From positions 1 through 50,598 of the forward strand of contig JAUWOY010000020.1 of NCBI GenBank assembly GCA_030611885.1: a DNA stretch of 50,598 nucleotides. Reading direction: 5' to 3'. The notes under the pieces were generated by a model that saw nothing but the letters and a program-made list of their open reading frames with translations, had not been told where the DNA came from and searched no databases. Source of the DNA: Chloroflexota bacterium. Lineage in GTDB: Bacteria; Chloroflexota; Anaerolineae; VGOG01. Every line of letters starts with the position of its first letter. The stretch's first letter is position 1. Shown piece by piece: positions 39,079-46,964 of this stretch. The position numbers and the translations under genes were made by a program.

Positions 39079-39654
39079 ATGCTTACCGATCGTATCATTA
39101 GTGCGTTCACGTTCCGCAGCGGAGTTTACAAGGAGGTCGAGAAGGACACCACATTCACCACCACAGCCTGGCTCTTGGTGATCGTGGTCGGATTTCTCAA
39201 CCAGCTTGGGTCACGTGTATCTGGAAGGCCGTTCCATTGGCTGATTGGCGCCGTCCTGGGTACCATCGGGGTGGTCATCGCTTTCGCCGTGGGCGCCTTC
39301 ATCATCAACTGGGTGGGACGCACGGTCTTCAACGCCGAGGTCACCTTCGAGGAACTGGTTCGGACCCTGGGTCTGGCCTACGTCTGGAACCTCGTGGGAG
39401 TCATTGGGGTACTGGCCGGCTTCTCAGACGCTCTATCCTGCCTGTTGGCTCCAGTCACCTTTGTCGCCTGGATTGCGGGATTGATCTCCTGGCTCGTGGC
39501 GGCGAAGGAGGCATTGGACCTGGAATGGGTTCAGACCATCGTCACCGTCATCCTGGGCTGGATCGCTCTGTTTGTGATCATGGCCATTACCGGAGCGGTG
39601 CTGGGCCTGATGGGCCTGGGTGTCACTGCGGTAGGAGGGCTCATCGGGGGGTAG
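39079..39654 (+). CDS. Yip1-family membrane protein
   Basis: 191 residues with about five hydrophobic segments arranged as in bacterial Yip1/YIF1-domain proteins. DRIISAFTFRSGVYKEVEKD is at the start, then segments with FNAEVTFEELVRTLGLAYV and AAKEALDLEWVQTIVTVILGW. The role is unknown. AAGGAGGTAGAATC before ATG 39079 is a near-perfect ribosome site. A strong hairpin follows the stop. It stands alone between the HD gene and a decayed regulator. Confidence 0.85.
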   Translation: MLTDRIISAFTFRSGVYKEVEKDTTFTTTAWLLVIVVGFLNQLGSRVSGRPFHWLIGAVLGTIGVVIAFAVGAFIINWVGRTVFNAEVTFEELVRTLGLAYVWNLVGVIGVLAGFSDALSCLLAPVTFVAWIAGLISWLVAAKEALDLEWVQTIVTVILGWIALFVIMAITGAVLGLMGLGVTAVGGLIGG

Positions 39655-39721
39655 CAAAACTTGGCTGTTCCCCAAGCTGCCCCAGGATTGGCGCAGGAGA
39701 TAAAAGAACTTTTAGTGTAAT

Positions 39722-39752
39722 GACGGGGTGGCTACCTCATAGCCACCCCGTC
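39722..39752. terminator. 13-bp perfect hairpin after the Yip1-family gene
   Basis: GACGGGGTGGCTA and TAGCCACCCCGTC flank a CCTCA loop. A T-run is weak on both strands, so it may be a bidirectional terminator or a protective hairpin. Confidence 0.6.
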
Positions 39753-40021
39753 GTACGTTTGGAAGAGGTGAATTTCACGCGCGGTCTTGTCGAATATCGC
39801 TGCAAGAACTCCAGGCGGCGGCTCGGGGCATCTATTTCTTGGGTGATGATGGGGTACTCCAGCCGCTCACGGGAGATGACCTCGTCGGGGTGGGTCATCA
39901 GGTAGTCCAGCACGGCCACCGCCTTGGGCGTGAAGAGCAGGTCGCGGCCAGACAGCAGGGCACGGCGGGCTGGGCGGTCGAGCACCAGCGGCCCACAGGC
40001 CGGGCGACGGGTAGCGCTCAA
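39737..40021 (-). pseudogene. remnant of an OmpR-type winged-helix regulator
   Basis: The first 55 residues read like the start of an OmpR/PhoB DNA-binding domain (CGPLVLDRPARRALLSGRDL, LFTPKAVAVLDYLMTHPDEV, ISRERL), then switch to EYPIITQEID and an unrelated tail running into the hairpin. The recognition helix and wing are missing, as is any receiver domain upstream. It is a truncated remnant. Confidence 0.6.
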
Positions 40022-40079
40022 GGGTGGGACTCCCTGGCAGTGGGGAACAGTCGGCCTCCCTGAATCACGTCGTGGGGTG

Positions 40080-40122
40080 AAAAAAGAGCCCCAACCCGGC
40101 GGCGTGAGCCACCGGATTGGGG
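40080..40122 (-). terminator. intrinsic terminator of the ECF sigma/anti-sigma operon
   Basis: On the minus strand CCCCAATCCGG...CCGGGTTGGGG forms a GC-rich hairpin followed by CTCTTTTTT, 27 bp after the anti-sigma gene stop. Confidence 0.85.
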
Positions 40123-40148
40123 ATATATGGAACCTGGTAATCGTCGTT

Positions 40149-41090
40149 CTACTCGAGCGACTCGGCGATCTCGAGCATCTCCTCCAGCGGCAAGTAGCCG
40201 TTCAAGGTGTAGCGGGCTTCGGCTGTCTGCCAGATCAGGACGGTATTCTCATCGCTGACTGTCCAGCCGGGAGCGCCGTTCACCGTAACCGTTGTAACGC
40301 CAGGGGGCGGGGGGAGAACCTCCGGGAAAGCAGGCCATTGTTCCAGCACCAGCTCGCTGTCCCCCGCGACGTACCACAGCACCACGCCTCGCTCCTCGAT
40401 CTCTCCTTCCCCATCGGGCACACTCACTAACTCCACCCGGGTCAGCTCCGCCCCTTCGGGCAGGTAGGCCGGTTGCCGCAGGGAGAAGTCCACCGCTGCC
40501 TGCGCCTCGTCCCAGCTTACCGTCTGGCGTGTCGTCTCGTGCATCTCGCCCATATACATCGTCTGGGTTTCCCCCGTCTCCTCGTTTATGACGGTAATGA
40601 GGTGACCTCCGGGGATGGGCGTATCACTCAGTTGCCCCGTCCCTGCGGGGGCCGAGATACCCACCACTCGCAGGAACTGGGCCCGCACGGAGGGGACAAG
40701 GGCCACCGTGCTGACGGCGATGACCAGGGCCGCGAGGGCGGCCAAAGCGAATCCTTTTTTCATCGTTAGACCTCCTTCAAAGATTTGGTTGATCCGGCCA
40801 ACGCCCGGCGCCAGGCGTCGGAACCACGATGGGGAGCGCGCCTCCCCTTTATCCTGGGACATAGTGCCCAGGGTTCGAACCTCCTGTTGTTGCTGCAACG
40901 TGGCGACCAAACGGGCCTCCAACCGCTGCTGGAAGGCGTTGTCGGCCTGGGGCACGGTGCTGGCCAGGTGGGCACAAAAGCCGTAGAGCGAATCGGCTTC
41001 GCGCCGCTCACCACCCCCGTTGACCACGATCTCCTCGATCTCCTCCAGCAACTGCCGATCCCGCTCGGTCAATTCGTTTCGCTCACTCAT
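40149..41090 (-). CDS. anti-sigma factor-like membrane protein with DUF4367-type C-terminal domain
   Basis: 313 residues. The cytoplasmic N-terminal region (about 1-110) has an Arg/Glu-rich helix and FCAHLASTVPQADNAFQQRL. One membrane segment follows at about 113-133 (FALAALAALVIAVSTVALVP). The extracytoplasmic part contains WDEAQAAVDFSLRQPAYLPE, the DUF4367-like module. ATG 41090 is 19 bp after the ECF sigma stop, so the two are cotranscribed and it probably holds sigma at the membrane. A similar module occurs in the lipoprotein at 48482-50170. Confidence 0.8.
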   Translation of the reverse strand: MSERNELTERDRQLLEEIEEIVVNGGGERREADSLYGFCAHLASTVPQADNAFQQRLEARLVATLQQQQEVRTLGTMSQDKGEARSPSWFRRLAPGVGRINQIFEGGLTMKKGFALAALAALVIAVSTVALVPSVRAQFLRVVGISAPAGTGQLSDTPIPGGHLITVINEETGETQTMYMGEMHETTRQTVSWDEAQAAVDFSLRQPAYLPEGAELTRVELVSVPDGEGEIEERGVVLWYVAGDSELVLEQWPAFPEVLPPPPGVTTVTVNGAPGWTVSDENTVLIWQTAEARYTLNGYLPLEEMLEIAESLE

Positions 41091-41109
41091 TGAGGTCCCC
41101 TTCCTTCGC

Positions 41110-41706
41110 TCAGACGCACTCATCTACGTATTTGCGATGCAAATCCTTCACCCCCCGGCACAGGTGGGAAGCGACTGTGCGCTCATCCAGCTCCAGCAGG
41201 GCGGCAATCTCTCGATTGCGCAGGCCGCCAAAGAACTTGAGGGTGATAATCTCCTGCCGGCGGGGAGAGAGGGTGCCGATCAGCCCTCGCAGATAGGCAA
41301 ACTTTTCCTTTTGCAGCACGGCGTCGGCTGGGAGCAGGTTGCTGGCCTCCAATTCGGGTAGCTCTTCCAGAGGCACCGCTTCCTCTGAGCCCCGGCCTCG
41401 CCGGTAATAATCGCTCACCCGGTTGTGGGCAATGCGGAACAACCAGGCGGCGAAGGAGCCCTCGCCACGCCACCGGAACTTGTCCAGCCCCTCGACCACT
41501 TTCAGAAACGTATCGGAGACCAGGTCTTCGACGTCCTGCACCCGGCCCACACGGTAGCTCACGTAGGCGTAAACCCTGGGAAAGTAATGGCTGTAAAGCT
41601 CCTGAAAGGCCATCGAGTCTCGCCGGGCTTTCTTCACCAGCACCCATTCCTGTTCAGGGTCCAATCGGCTCTGCACAATGACCGCCTCTCTGCCTGAAAA
41701 ACCCAT
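41110..41706 (-). CDS. ECF-family RNA polymerase sigma factor
   Basis: 198 residues, standard ECF length. Region 2 contains FQELYSHYFPRVYAYVSYRV, VEDLVSDTFLKVVEGLDKFR and SFAAWLFRIAHNRVSDYYRR. Region 4 contains LRGLIGTLSPRRQEIITLKF, FGGLRNREIAALLELDERTV and ASHLCRGVKDLHRKY. It would direct RNA polymerase to a stress or envelope regulon, under control of the membrane protein encoded 19 bp downstream. ATG 41706. Confidence 0.95.
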   Translation of the reverse strand: MGFSGREAVIVQSRLDPEQEWVLVKKARRDSMAFQELYSHYFPRVYAYVSYRVGRVQDVEDLVSDTFLKVVEGLDKFRWRGEGSFAAWLFRIAHNRVSDYYRRGRGSEEAVPLEELPELEASNLLPADAVLQKEKFAYLRGLIGTLSPRRQEIITLKFFGGLRNREIAALLELDERTVASHLCRGVKDLHRKYVDECV

Positions 41707-41774
41707 TCCTGCCCTTCTTCACTTACTAAAACGCACGAGGCCCTGAAATACTGCATCGCTCTCACAAAGAGAAA

Positions 41775-41813
41775 TCACCCCAACCTGGTTCCCTGTTCAC
41801 CAGGCTGGGGTGA
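41775..41813 (-). terminator. hairpin between the sigma gene and decayed regulators
   Basis: TCACCCCAACCTGGT and ACCAGGCTGGGGTGA form a 15-bp stem with one mismatch. On the minus strand it is followed by TTTCTC, suiting an old terminator of the gene remnant at 41858. Confidence 0.55.
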
Positions 41814-41857
41814 CGTCGAGGCTACACCATCCTTGTTCTCAGAAAGCTTTATCTCTC

Positions 41858-42065
41858 TGGTGGTTCCAGAGGGGTGATCCCCTCCCACAGGGCGTAGAGG
41901 GCCGCCTGGCCGATTGTAATTTCCCCAGGATGTTGCTGACACGGGTGCGCATCGTGGTCTTGCTGATCACCGACTCCCCAGCAATCTCTCGGTTGCTCAG
42001 CCCCCTACGCCACCAGCCGCAGCACCTTCACCTCCTGCTCCGTCATCGGCTCCGGCGTGGTCAGG
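41858..42065 (-). pseudogene. remnant of a LuxR/GerE-type response regulator DNA-binding domain
   Basis: Pieces of a LuxR HTH can be read on the minus strand in three frames: MTEQEVKVLRLVA, then after a stop GLSNREIAGESVISKTTMRT plus RVSNILGKLQ, then after another shift IGQAALYALWEGITPLE. At least two frameshifts and a stop make it non-functional. No receiver domain is adjacent. Confidence 0.75.
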
Positions 42066-42250
42066 GGTTGGGCGTGGGTGTAGGCGGAGGGGCCGGAGTA
42101 GGGAAGGGCTCCGGTGGGCCGAAGGTGCGGGGCATCGGCGTCGCCGTGGGGCCATCCACCCCGGCGGTGGTGAAGCGCAGCACGAAGGGCCGCCGCCCCC
42201 AGCGATAGAATATGGCCTCCACCAGGTGGGCCTAGCTGTAGAGCACAGCT
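42062..42250 (-). pseudogene. tail fragment of a secreted or membrane protein
   Basis: On the minus strand a frame with an internal stop reads AHLVEAIFYRWGRRPFVLRF followed by a Pro/Thr-rich tail (EPFPTPAPPPTPTPNP). The tail is like those of the lipoproteins further right. It is a remnant with no start. Confidence 0.45.
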
Positions 42251-42271
42251 TTCTTTCTGACGGAAAAGCCG

Positions 42272-42805
42272 CTAGTCTGCTGTTCGAGTCAGCCGATGTG
42301 CTAAATACGGTTGTATCAAGAACAGGCCAGTAAACAACAGTAGGGCAATTAATGTCAAGGGCCATTCGCGCCTGAAATCACCCCAGTACGACCAATCTTC
42401 TGGAGTAAGATGAGCCGGTACATTGATTAGAAACATCTGAATGGGTATGGTGATGATGAGCAGTGTTATCAAGGCTGCGAGGTTGGTAATCCCAAATATG
42501 AGCGATGTTGTTCGCACAGCTCGGGTACGTACCAGAGTGAGAAAGTACAGTAGAAGGCTGGTCATTAGGAAGAGAGCCGTGGGCAAATACACTCCTATAC
42601 CAGATTCAAAAAAGTCGTTAATGGTGCGTTGCCAATGACCGATTGGCGGTCGAATGGATGTCGTGTCCCACGGCGCGCCCCAGCCCTCGGTTAATCCCAT
42701 AATCCATAGATAGCAAGCACACCAACTGAATATTAGTATACCAACTGCCAATACGTTGCTGATATGATGCCATATTGGAGATGAAAAGCGATTTTGCGAT
42801 TGCAT
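42272..42805 (-). CDS. four-helix membrane protein of unknown function
   Basis: 177 residues with four hydrophobic segments (about 14-36, 70-92, 102-124 and 150-170). Base composition is distinctly more AT-rich than its neighbours, which may indicate a different origin. No family is recognised. AGGAGAAG precedes ATG 42805. It is the last open gene of the minus-strand series before the decayed regulators. Confidence 0.7.
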   Translation of the reverse strand: MQSQNRFSSPIWHHISNVLAVGILIFSWCACYLWIMGLTEGWGAPWDTTSIRPPIGHWQRTINDFFESGIGVYLPTALFLMTSLLLYFLTLVRTRAVRTTSLIFGITNLAALITLLIITIPIQMFLINVPAHLTPEDWSYWGDFRREWPLTLIALLLFTGLFLIQPYLAHRLTRTAD

Positions 42806-42886
42806 AGTTATCTTCTCCTATCAAGCGATTTTTTGCTTAACTTGTGGGAACAGAGTACCTTGGTTCTGAATCATGCCGGCATTTCC

Positions 42887-43714
42887 TTACCGCGATATGA
42901 CCAACAGGTCTTCCGGTCCATAGACGTGGCGGGCGGTAAAGGCGACCCAGCGGCCGTCGGGGGAGACGAGCCCATCGGATGACCCTGAGCGGCCGCTGAA
43001 GAACCATTCGGTGTCCAGGCGTGGCTTGATACAGGCGTGGAATCCACAAGTGTCCTGCGTGAGTGATCCCTCGTCCGCCGTGTAAGGCGCACGCCGGCCG
43101 GTCTCGACGTCGTAGGCCCACAGGGGAGCATCGCCGCTGGCCCAGTTTGAAAAATGGCCGCAGGCAAGGCGCAGCGGGCCGGGGTCGCAGGTGTGGACGC
43201 GGTAGACCAGGGTGTGCTCGTCGGCCCAGCCCAGGGGGACGTAGACCTCGGTGTACACCTCTGCGTGGGCCTGGCAACTGCGCACCGCCCCGTCCAAGAG
43301 GCCCGGCTGGTTGACGATGCGCATCTCCACGCCCTGAGCAGCCTCGACCGCCGGGCGGTAGCGAAAGGCCAGCGGAAAGGCCATAACGCTCACCACGCAA
43401 GCGATGAGCAGGTAGAACCGCGCTCGCCTGAAGACTTGCCCCCGCTCGCGAGCCAAGAGCAGCGCCAGCGCAGCCAGCGCCAGGACGAGTCCGGCGATAG
43501 CGAAGACGAGATAGTGCGCCACGTGGCTCAGGAGAAGCGAGGCCAGGAAGACCGGGGCGTACAGACAGAGCAACAGGGTGTTGAACACTCCTTTCGGATT
43601 GGGGTTGATGCCTATGGCGAGCCGAACCAGCGCCGCCGGGATCCAGGTCAGGAAAGGCAGCGCCAACAGGCAGGCCAGCGCGGTGAGCCAGCGGATTGCG
43701 AGTCGTCGTTTCAT
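42887..43714 (-). CDS. membrane protein with C-terminal PD40/WD40-like strand region
   Basis: 275 residues. Four hydrophobic segments occupy the first 130 residues. The extracytoplasmic rest contains WADEHTLVYRVHTCD, APLWAYDVETGRRAPYT and the TolB-like SPDGRWVAFTARH. Cys residues in the CDPGP, ACGHF and CGFHACIK segments could form disulfides. The function is unknown. The next gene upstream also has TolB-like repeats, so the cluster may encode related surface sensors. Confidence 0.7.
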   Translation of the reverse strand: MKRRLAIRWLTALACLLALPFLTWIPAALVRLAIGINPNPKGVFNTLLLCLYAPVFLASLLLSHVAHYLVFAIAGLVLALAALALLLARERGQVFRRARFYLLIACVVSVMAFPLAFRYRPAVEAAQGVEMRIVNQPGLLDGAVRSCQAHAEVYTEVYVPLGWADEHTLVYRVHTCDPGPLRLACGHFSNWASGDAPLWAYDVETGRRAPYTADEGSLTQDTCGFHACIKPRLDTEWFFSGRSGSSDGLVSPDGRWVAFTARHVYGPEDLLVISR

Positions 43715-43782
43715 TAGAAAATCTCCTCTCTGTCGCCGAAGGGCGACTTCGCAGTTGGTAACTATTGATGGTAGAGCGTTTC

Positions 43783-43822
43783 CCCTCCCTCGAAGGGAGA
43801 GGCCAGGGGAGGGTGGGACTTC
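43783..43822. repeat. short GC-rich inverted repeat (CCCTCCCTCGAAGGGAG type)
   Basis: CCCCTCCCTCGAAGGGAGAGG and CCAGGGGAGGG form nested arms in the gap between two minus-strand genes. Confidence 0.6.
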
Positions 43823-43825
43823 TGT

Positions 43826-45928
43826 CTATCTGGACGAACCCCCGGCAGGCGTGAAAGCGAGCTCGCTGAACCAGAAACCGCCGCGCCCGTTGCTCAGCAA
43901 CAAGCGCCTTCCATCGGGCGCCAGGGCAAACCAGGCATCCCAGCGCGGCCGGCTCAGGTCCAGCACCTCTCCGGTGGTGACGTTCATCGTCAGAATGCGT
44001 CGCCCGTGGAAAGGGAAAGCCTGTACGAACAGCCAGTTGCCATCCGGCGTCCACTGCGGAGCATCCACAGTACCGTTGGGAGCCAGGGTCCGTTGCTGCT
44101 CGATCTCGCCGTTTCGCCGCATCACCGTCAGAGTGGCAGGCTCATCCTCTCCATAGCCCCAGTACACGGCCGCCAGGCGCGAGCCGTCCGGGCTCCAGGC
44201 GATCTCACGAGGAGTCACCTCGACTTGCCTCCAATTCTCCCCATCCCGATCCTGCAGGCAGAGCGCTTCTCCGCAACTGTAGGCGATGCGTGTGCCTTCG
44301 GGCGCGGGGCGAATCAAACTTTCCACTTGCCCGTGACGGCGCGCCAGCAAGGTTTCCATTTCCATCTTCGGCAGGCCTGCAATCTGGCGCGGCGGGCTGC
44401 CGTCGTAGGGCGCCAGCCATAGATCTCCCTGCAATGGATACCATACACCCTCATCGTTCAGGCCGGGAAAGGTTGAACACTCCAGGCCTTCCACGAGGGC
44501 CCGCGGCTCCTGGCCATCTCGTGGGACGACGTACACCCCGAAACCGGGCAGAACATACTTGTTGAAGACGACGTAGCGGCCATCGGGCGACCAATTGTAG
44601 TTCCACACGTTCCGGGCGAGGAGGGCCGGTGGGCCGCCGTCCAGCTTCACCAGCCATAAGTCGCGTCGAATCCGATTGGCGGTGACGGTCTGGGCGGCCA
44701 GGAAGGCATCCCCCTGTGGCGACCAGACCAAACGTTGCCAGGGAAAACCGGCGGGTCCCCAGTTGGTGGGGTCTTTTGCATTTAGCCGATGTGACTGTGG
44801 ATGGAGCGTAAGCCGCTGCGGCGTCCCCAGGCGCAGCGGCACCGTGGCGGTGACGAAGGGTGTGCCAACCATCTCCCGATGTTCCGTCCGCAGCCGGCCC
44901 AGGCCGTCGTAACGCCAATCCCCGCGGTAGAAGCCAAAGGAGTGGTCGGGCTGGTACAGCGGGATATAGTAGATGCGCTGGGAGCCGTCGGCATAGGTCA
45001 TGCGGGTGGTGACCTGCACGTCAGCGAAGTAAGGCCGGGGAAGCGATACCTTTACGAATTCGTAGCCGGCCAGTGGCTGCAGCGGATGCAGCGGATCCAG
45101 CCCCGTTTGGCCGATCAGCCCGTCCAGGAAGGGGTGTAGATGGGCTGTGGGATCGCCGGCGATGACGAAGCGGTTGACGAAGGGCAAGCGGGGATCGTAG
45201 GCATAGCCACCAGCCCAAGCCCAGTAGATGCCGGCCGGGTCTGGCAGATAAGAGAAAGGCGGCACGAAGGTGAGCAGCCCCAGCGCCACCAGCAGATAGC
45301 CGATGGTTTTCCTGCGCCCCGGCTGGCGTCGCAGCCACAGCAGCGCCCCCATTGTGCCCAGCAGGCTCAGGCCCCACGCGCCCCAGCGCACGGGCTGCTC
45401 GCTCCCTGGCAGCGGCTGCGGGACGGCAACCACGACGGTCTGCGTGGTGGATTCGATTTCGCGGCCGTCGGCCAGGGTAAGTGTCAGGCGGGCGTGGTAG
45501 GTGCCGGGCCGCGTGTAGGTGTGGCGGGACTCAAAACGCCACGGCGGCTCTGCGGGCGAGCAGGGTTGGGTTTCTTCTGTACCATCGCCGAAGCGCCAGT
45601 AGAGCGATTGGCAGCTATCGGCTTCACCGGCTTGCCAGATATCACCGCTCAGGCGGGCAGCGAAGCCGGCCGTGAAGGGCGGCGCCCCGTGCAATGGCCA
45701 GGGGGAGAGGGACAGGTAGAGCCGTGCGGGAAGCGCCGTTGGCGTTGGCACCGGGGTAGGGGCCAACGTGGCCACCGGCGAGGGCGGTGCTGCTGGTGGT
45801 TGATTGGCCGGGGAGCCCGCTGGCAGTTTCGACGGGGTACAGCCGCTTAACAGCAAGGCCAGGATTCCTGCTGCCACTACTGCAACCATGAGCCTGTTTC
45901 GGAAGATGGATTTGCGTTGTTGTAACAT
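43826..45928 (-). CDS. lipoprotein with PKD domain, membrane segments and TolB-like beta-propeller
   Basis: 700 residues. A signal peptide with lipobox LLLSGC is followed by a Pro/Thr linker (PVATLAPTPVPTPTALP), then a PKD-type domain (about 70-165: LYWRFGDGTEETQP and HTYTRPGTYHARLTLT). Three hydrophobic segments lie near 175-250. The C-terminal half has WD40/PD40 strands such as NWSPDGRYVVFNKYVL, IAWSPDGSRLAAVYW and APDGRRLLLSNGRG. ATG 45928 with AAAGGAGAG upstream is preferred to 45946. Membrane helices after a lipobox are unusual. No named family. Confidence 0.8.
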   Translation of the reverse strand: MLQQRKSIFRNRLMVAVVAAGILALLLSGCTPSKLPAGSPANQPPAAPPSPVATLAPTPVPTPTALPARLYLSLSPWPLHGAPPFTAGFAARLSGDIWQAGEADSCQSLYWRFGDGTEETQPCSPAEPPWRFESRHTYTRPGTYHARLTLTLADGREIESTTQTVVVAVPQPLPGSEQPVRWGAWGLSLLGTMGALLWLRRQPGRRKTIGYLLVALGLLTFVPPFSYLPDPAGIYWAWAGGYAYDPRLPFVNRFVIAGDPTAHLHPFLDGLIGQTGLDPLHPLQPLAGYEFVKVSLPRPYFADVQVTTRMTYADGSQRIYYIPLYQPDHSFGFYRGDWRYDGLGRLRTEHREMVGTPFVTATVPLRLGTPQRLTLHPQSHRLNAKDPTNWGPAGFPWQRLVWSPQGDAFLAAQTVTANRIRRDLWLVKLDGGPPALLARNVWNYNWSPDGRYVVFNKYVLPGFGVYVVPRDGQEPRALVEGLECSTFPGLNDEGVWYPLQGDLWLAPYDGSPPRQIAGLPKMEMETLLARRHGQVESLIRPAPEGTRIAYSCGEALCLQDRDGENWRQVEVTPREIAWSPDGSRLAAVYWGYGEDEPATLTVMRRNGEIEQQRTLAPNGTVDAPQWTPDGNWLFVQAFPFHGRRILTMNVTTGEVLDLSRPRWDAWFALAPDGRRLLLSNGRGGFWFSELAFTPAGGSSR

Positions 45929-45950
45929 GTAACACTCTCCTTTCACTTAT

Positions 45951-46934
45951 TCATTCAGAAACAAGTTGACCCATCAGCCAATATGGACCTTCACACTGCT
46001 CAGGCAGCGGCTCACGCAGTTGCCGCTTCAAATTCGCCGTTAAGGGCACTTCACCGCCACCCATGCGTATCTCTTCCCCGACACGCGCTACGGCCTCACC
46101 TTTTCTGTCCAATATCTCGATAACGCCTTCATTGTTATTTAGAAAGTAGTCAGGTTGCCAGATAATAAGGTGACCTCTGTCATGCTCGCTCGCACTGACG
46201 CGCAAACAGCCATCTTTCACGATGAGCTGGCCCACCAACAGGGCTTCCATAAAGGTCGCGCTGCGCGTTCTTAACTGGGGGAAGTGAATCGTGGGGACGG
46301 GTGTCACGGCAAAGGGAATGTCGTCGCCGAGCGGCTCGTAAATTGTAATGACCTCGACGTGGTCAGGCAACCGGATGTTGGCCTCCCGCAATGTGGTGTC
46401 AAACAGGGAGCGGTCGGTCACGTATAGTTCAACCTGGTTCTCTTTGATGTTTATGCCCGAAGCCACGGAAAGCCCCAACTCATCGAGAAGCCAATGTGCC
46501 TCCCGCTGTACCGCTTTGAGTTCTTCATAGGTCGCTTCGGCGGTGCGCACTTCAATCAGGTCGACAAGGGGGGTGTCTTCAATGTACGGTTGTATCGTTT
46601 CCTCACCGTTGCGGGTGAAGGCCACCACAATGCGGTACTCTGGCTCGTGCTGAATCCACAATCCCGCAAAGGTGTCCGCTTCCAGCCGTTCCAGTTCCGC
46701 GCCCAGTGTGCCAATGGGATCCTGCAGCTTTAAGCGACGGATGGCTTCATCAACTGAAATACCTAAATCCTCCGCCATCGTTTCTGCATCGCGCCGCAAG
46801 GCATCACTCACTCCCACCGATGCAGCGGTTGGTTGGGTGGTAGGGGTGGAAGTTTGGAGTGAATTCTCCGCAGGGGCCGAACAACCGACCAGCAATATAA
46901 CCAGTAAGATCAACCATCTAATGGGATTCAACAT
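45951..46934 (-). CDS. lipoprotein of unknown function
   Basis: 327 residues with lipobox LLVGCSAP and a Thr/Pro-rich linker. The mature part begins with an amphipathic helix (DALRRDAETMAEDLGISVDE, AIRRL) and contains FAGLWIQHEPEYRIVVAFT, typical of small secreted proteins in actinobacteria and Chloroflexota. The C-terminal third has KDGCLRVSAS and IIWQPDYFLN, a pattern of a Cys-containing exported domain. AGGAGG precedes ATG 46934. The function is unknown. It lies between two propeller lipoproteins. Confidence 0.75.
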   Translation of the reverse strand: MLNPIRWLILLVILLVGCSAPAENSLQTSTPTTQPTAASVGVSDALRRDAETMAEDLGISVDEAIRRLKLQDPIGTLGAELERLEADTFAGLWIQHEPEYRIVVAFTRNGEETIQPYIEDTPLVDLIEVRTAEATYEELKAVQREAHWLLDELGLSVASGINIKENQVELYVTDRSLFDTTLREANIRLPDHVEVITIYEPLGDDIPFAVTPVPTIHFPQLRTRSATFMEALLVGQLIVKDGCLRVSASEHDRGHLIIWQPDYFLNNNEGVIEILDRKGEAVARVGEEIRMGGGEVPLTANLKRQLREPLPEQCEGPYWLMGQLVSE

Positions 46935-46964
46935 ATCAACCTCCTATCATCATAGTTTGTGTGA

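Noticed and set aside
39079..39654. Phage or toxin membrane protein
   Set aside because: The hydrophobic pattern and motif order match Yip1-family proteins, and there are no phage genes nearby.
42837..44054. 405-codon minus-strand ORF overlapping two membrane/propeller genes
   Set aside because: Low-complexity Arg/Pro-rich translation in an alternate frame. The frames at 42887 and 43826 contain signal, membrane and propeller motifs.
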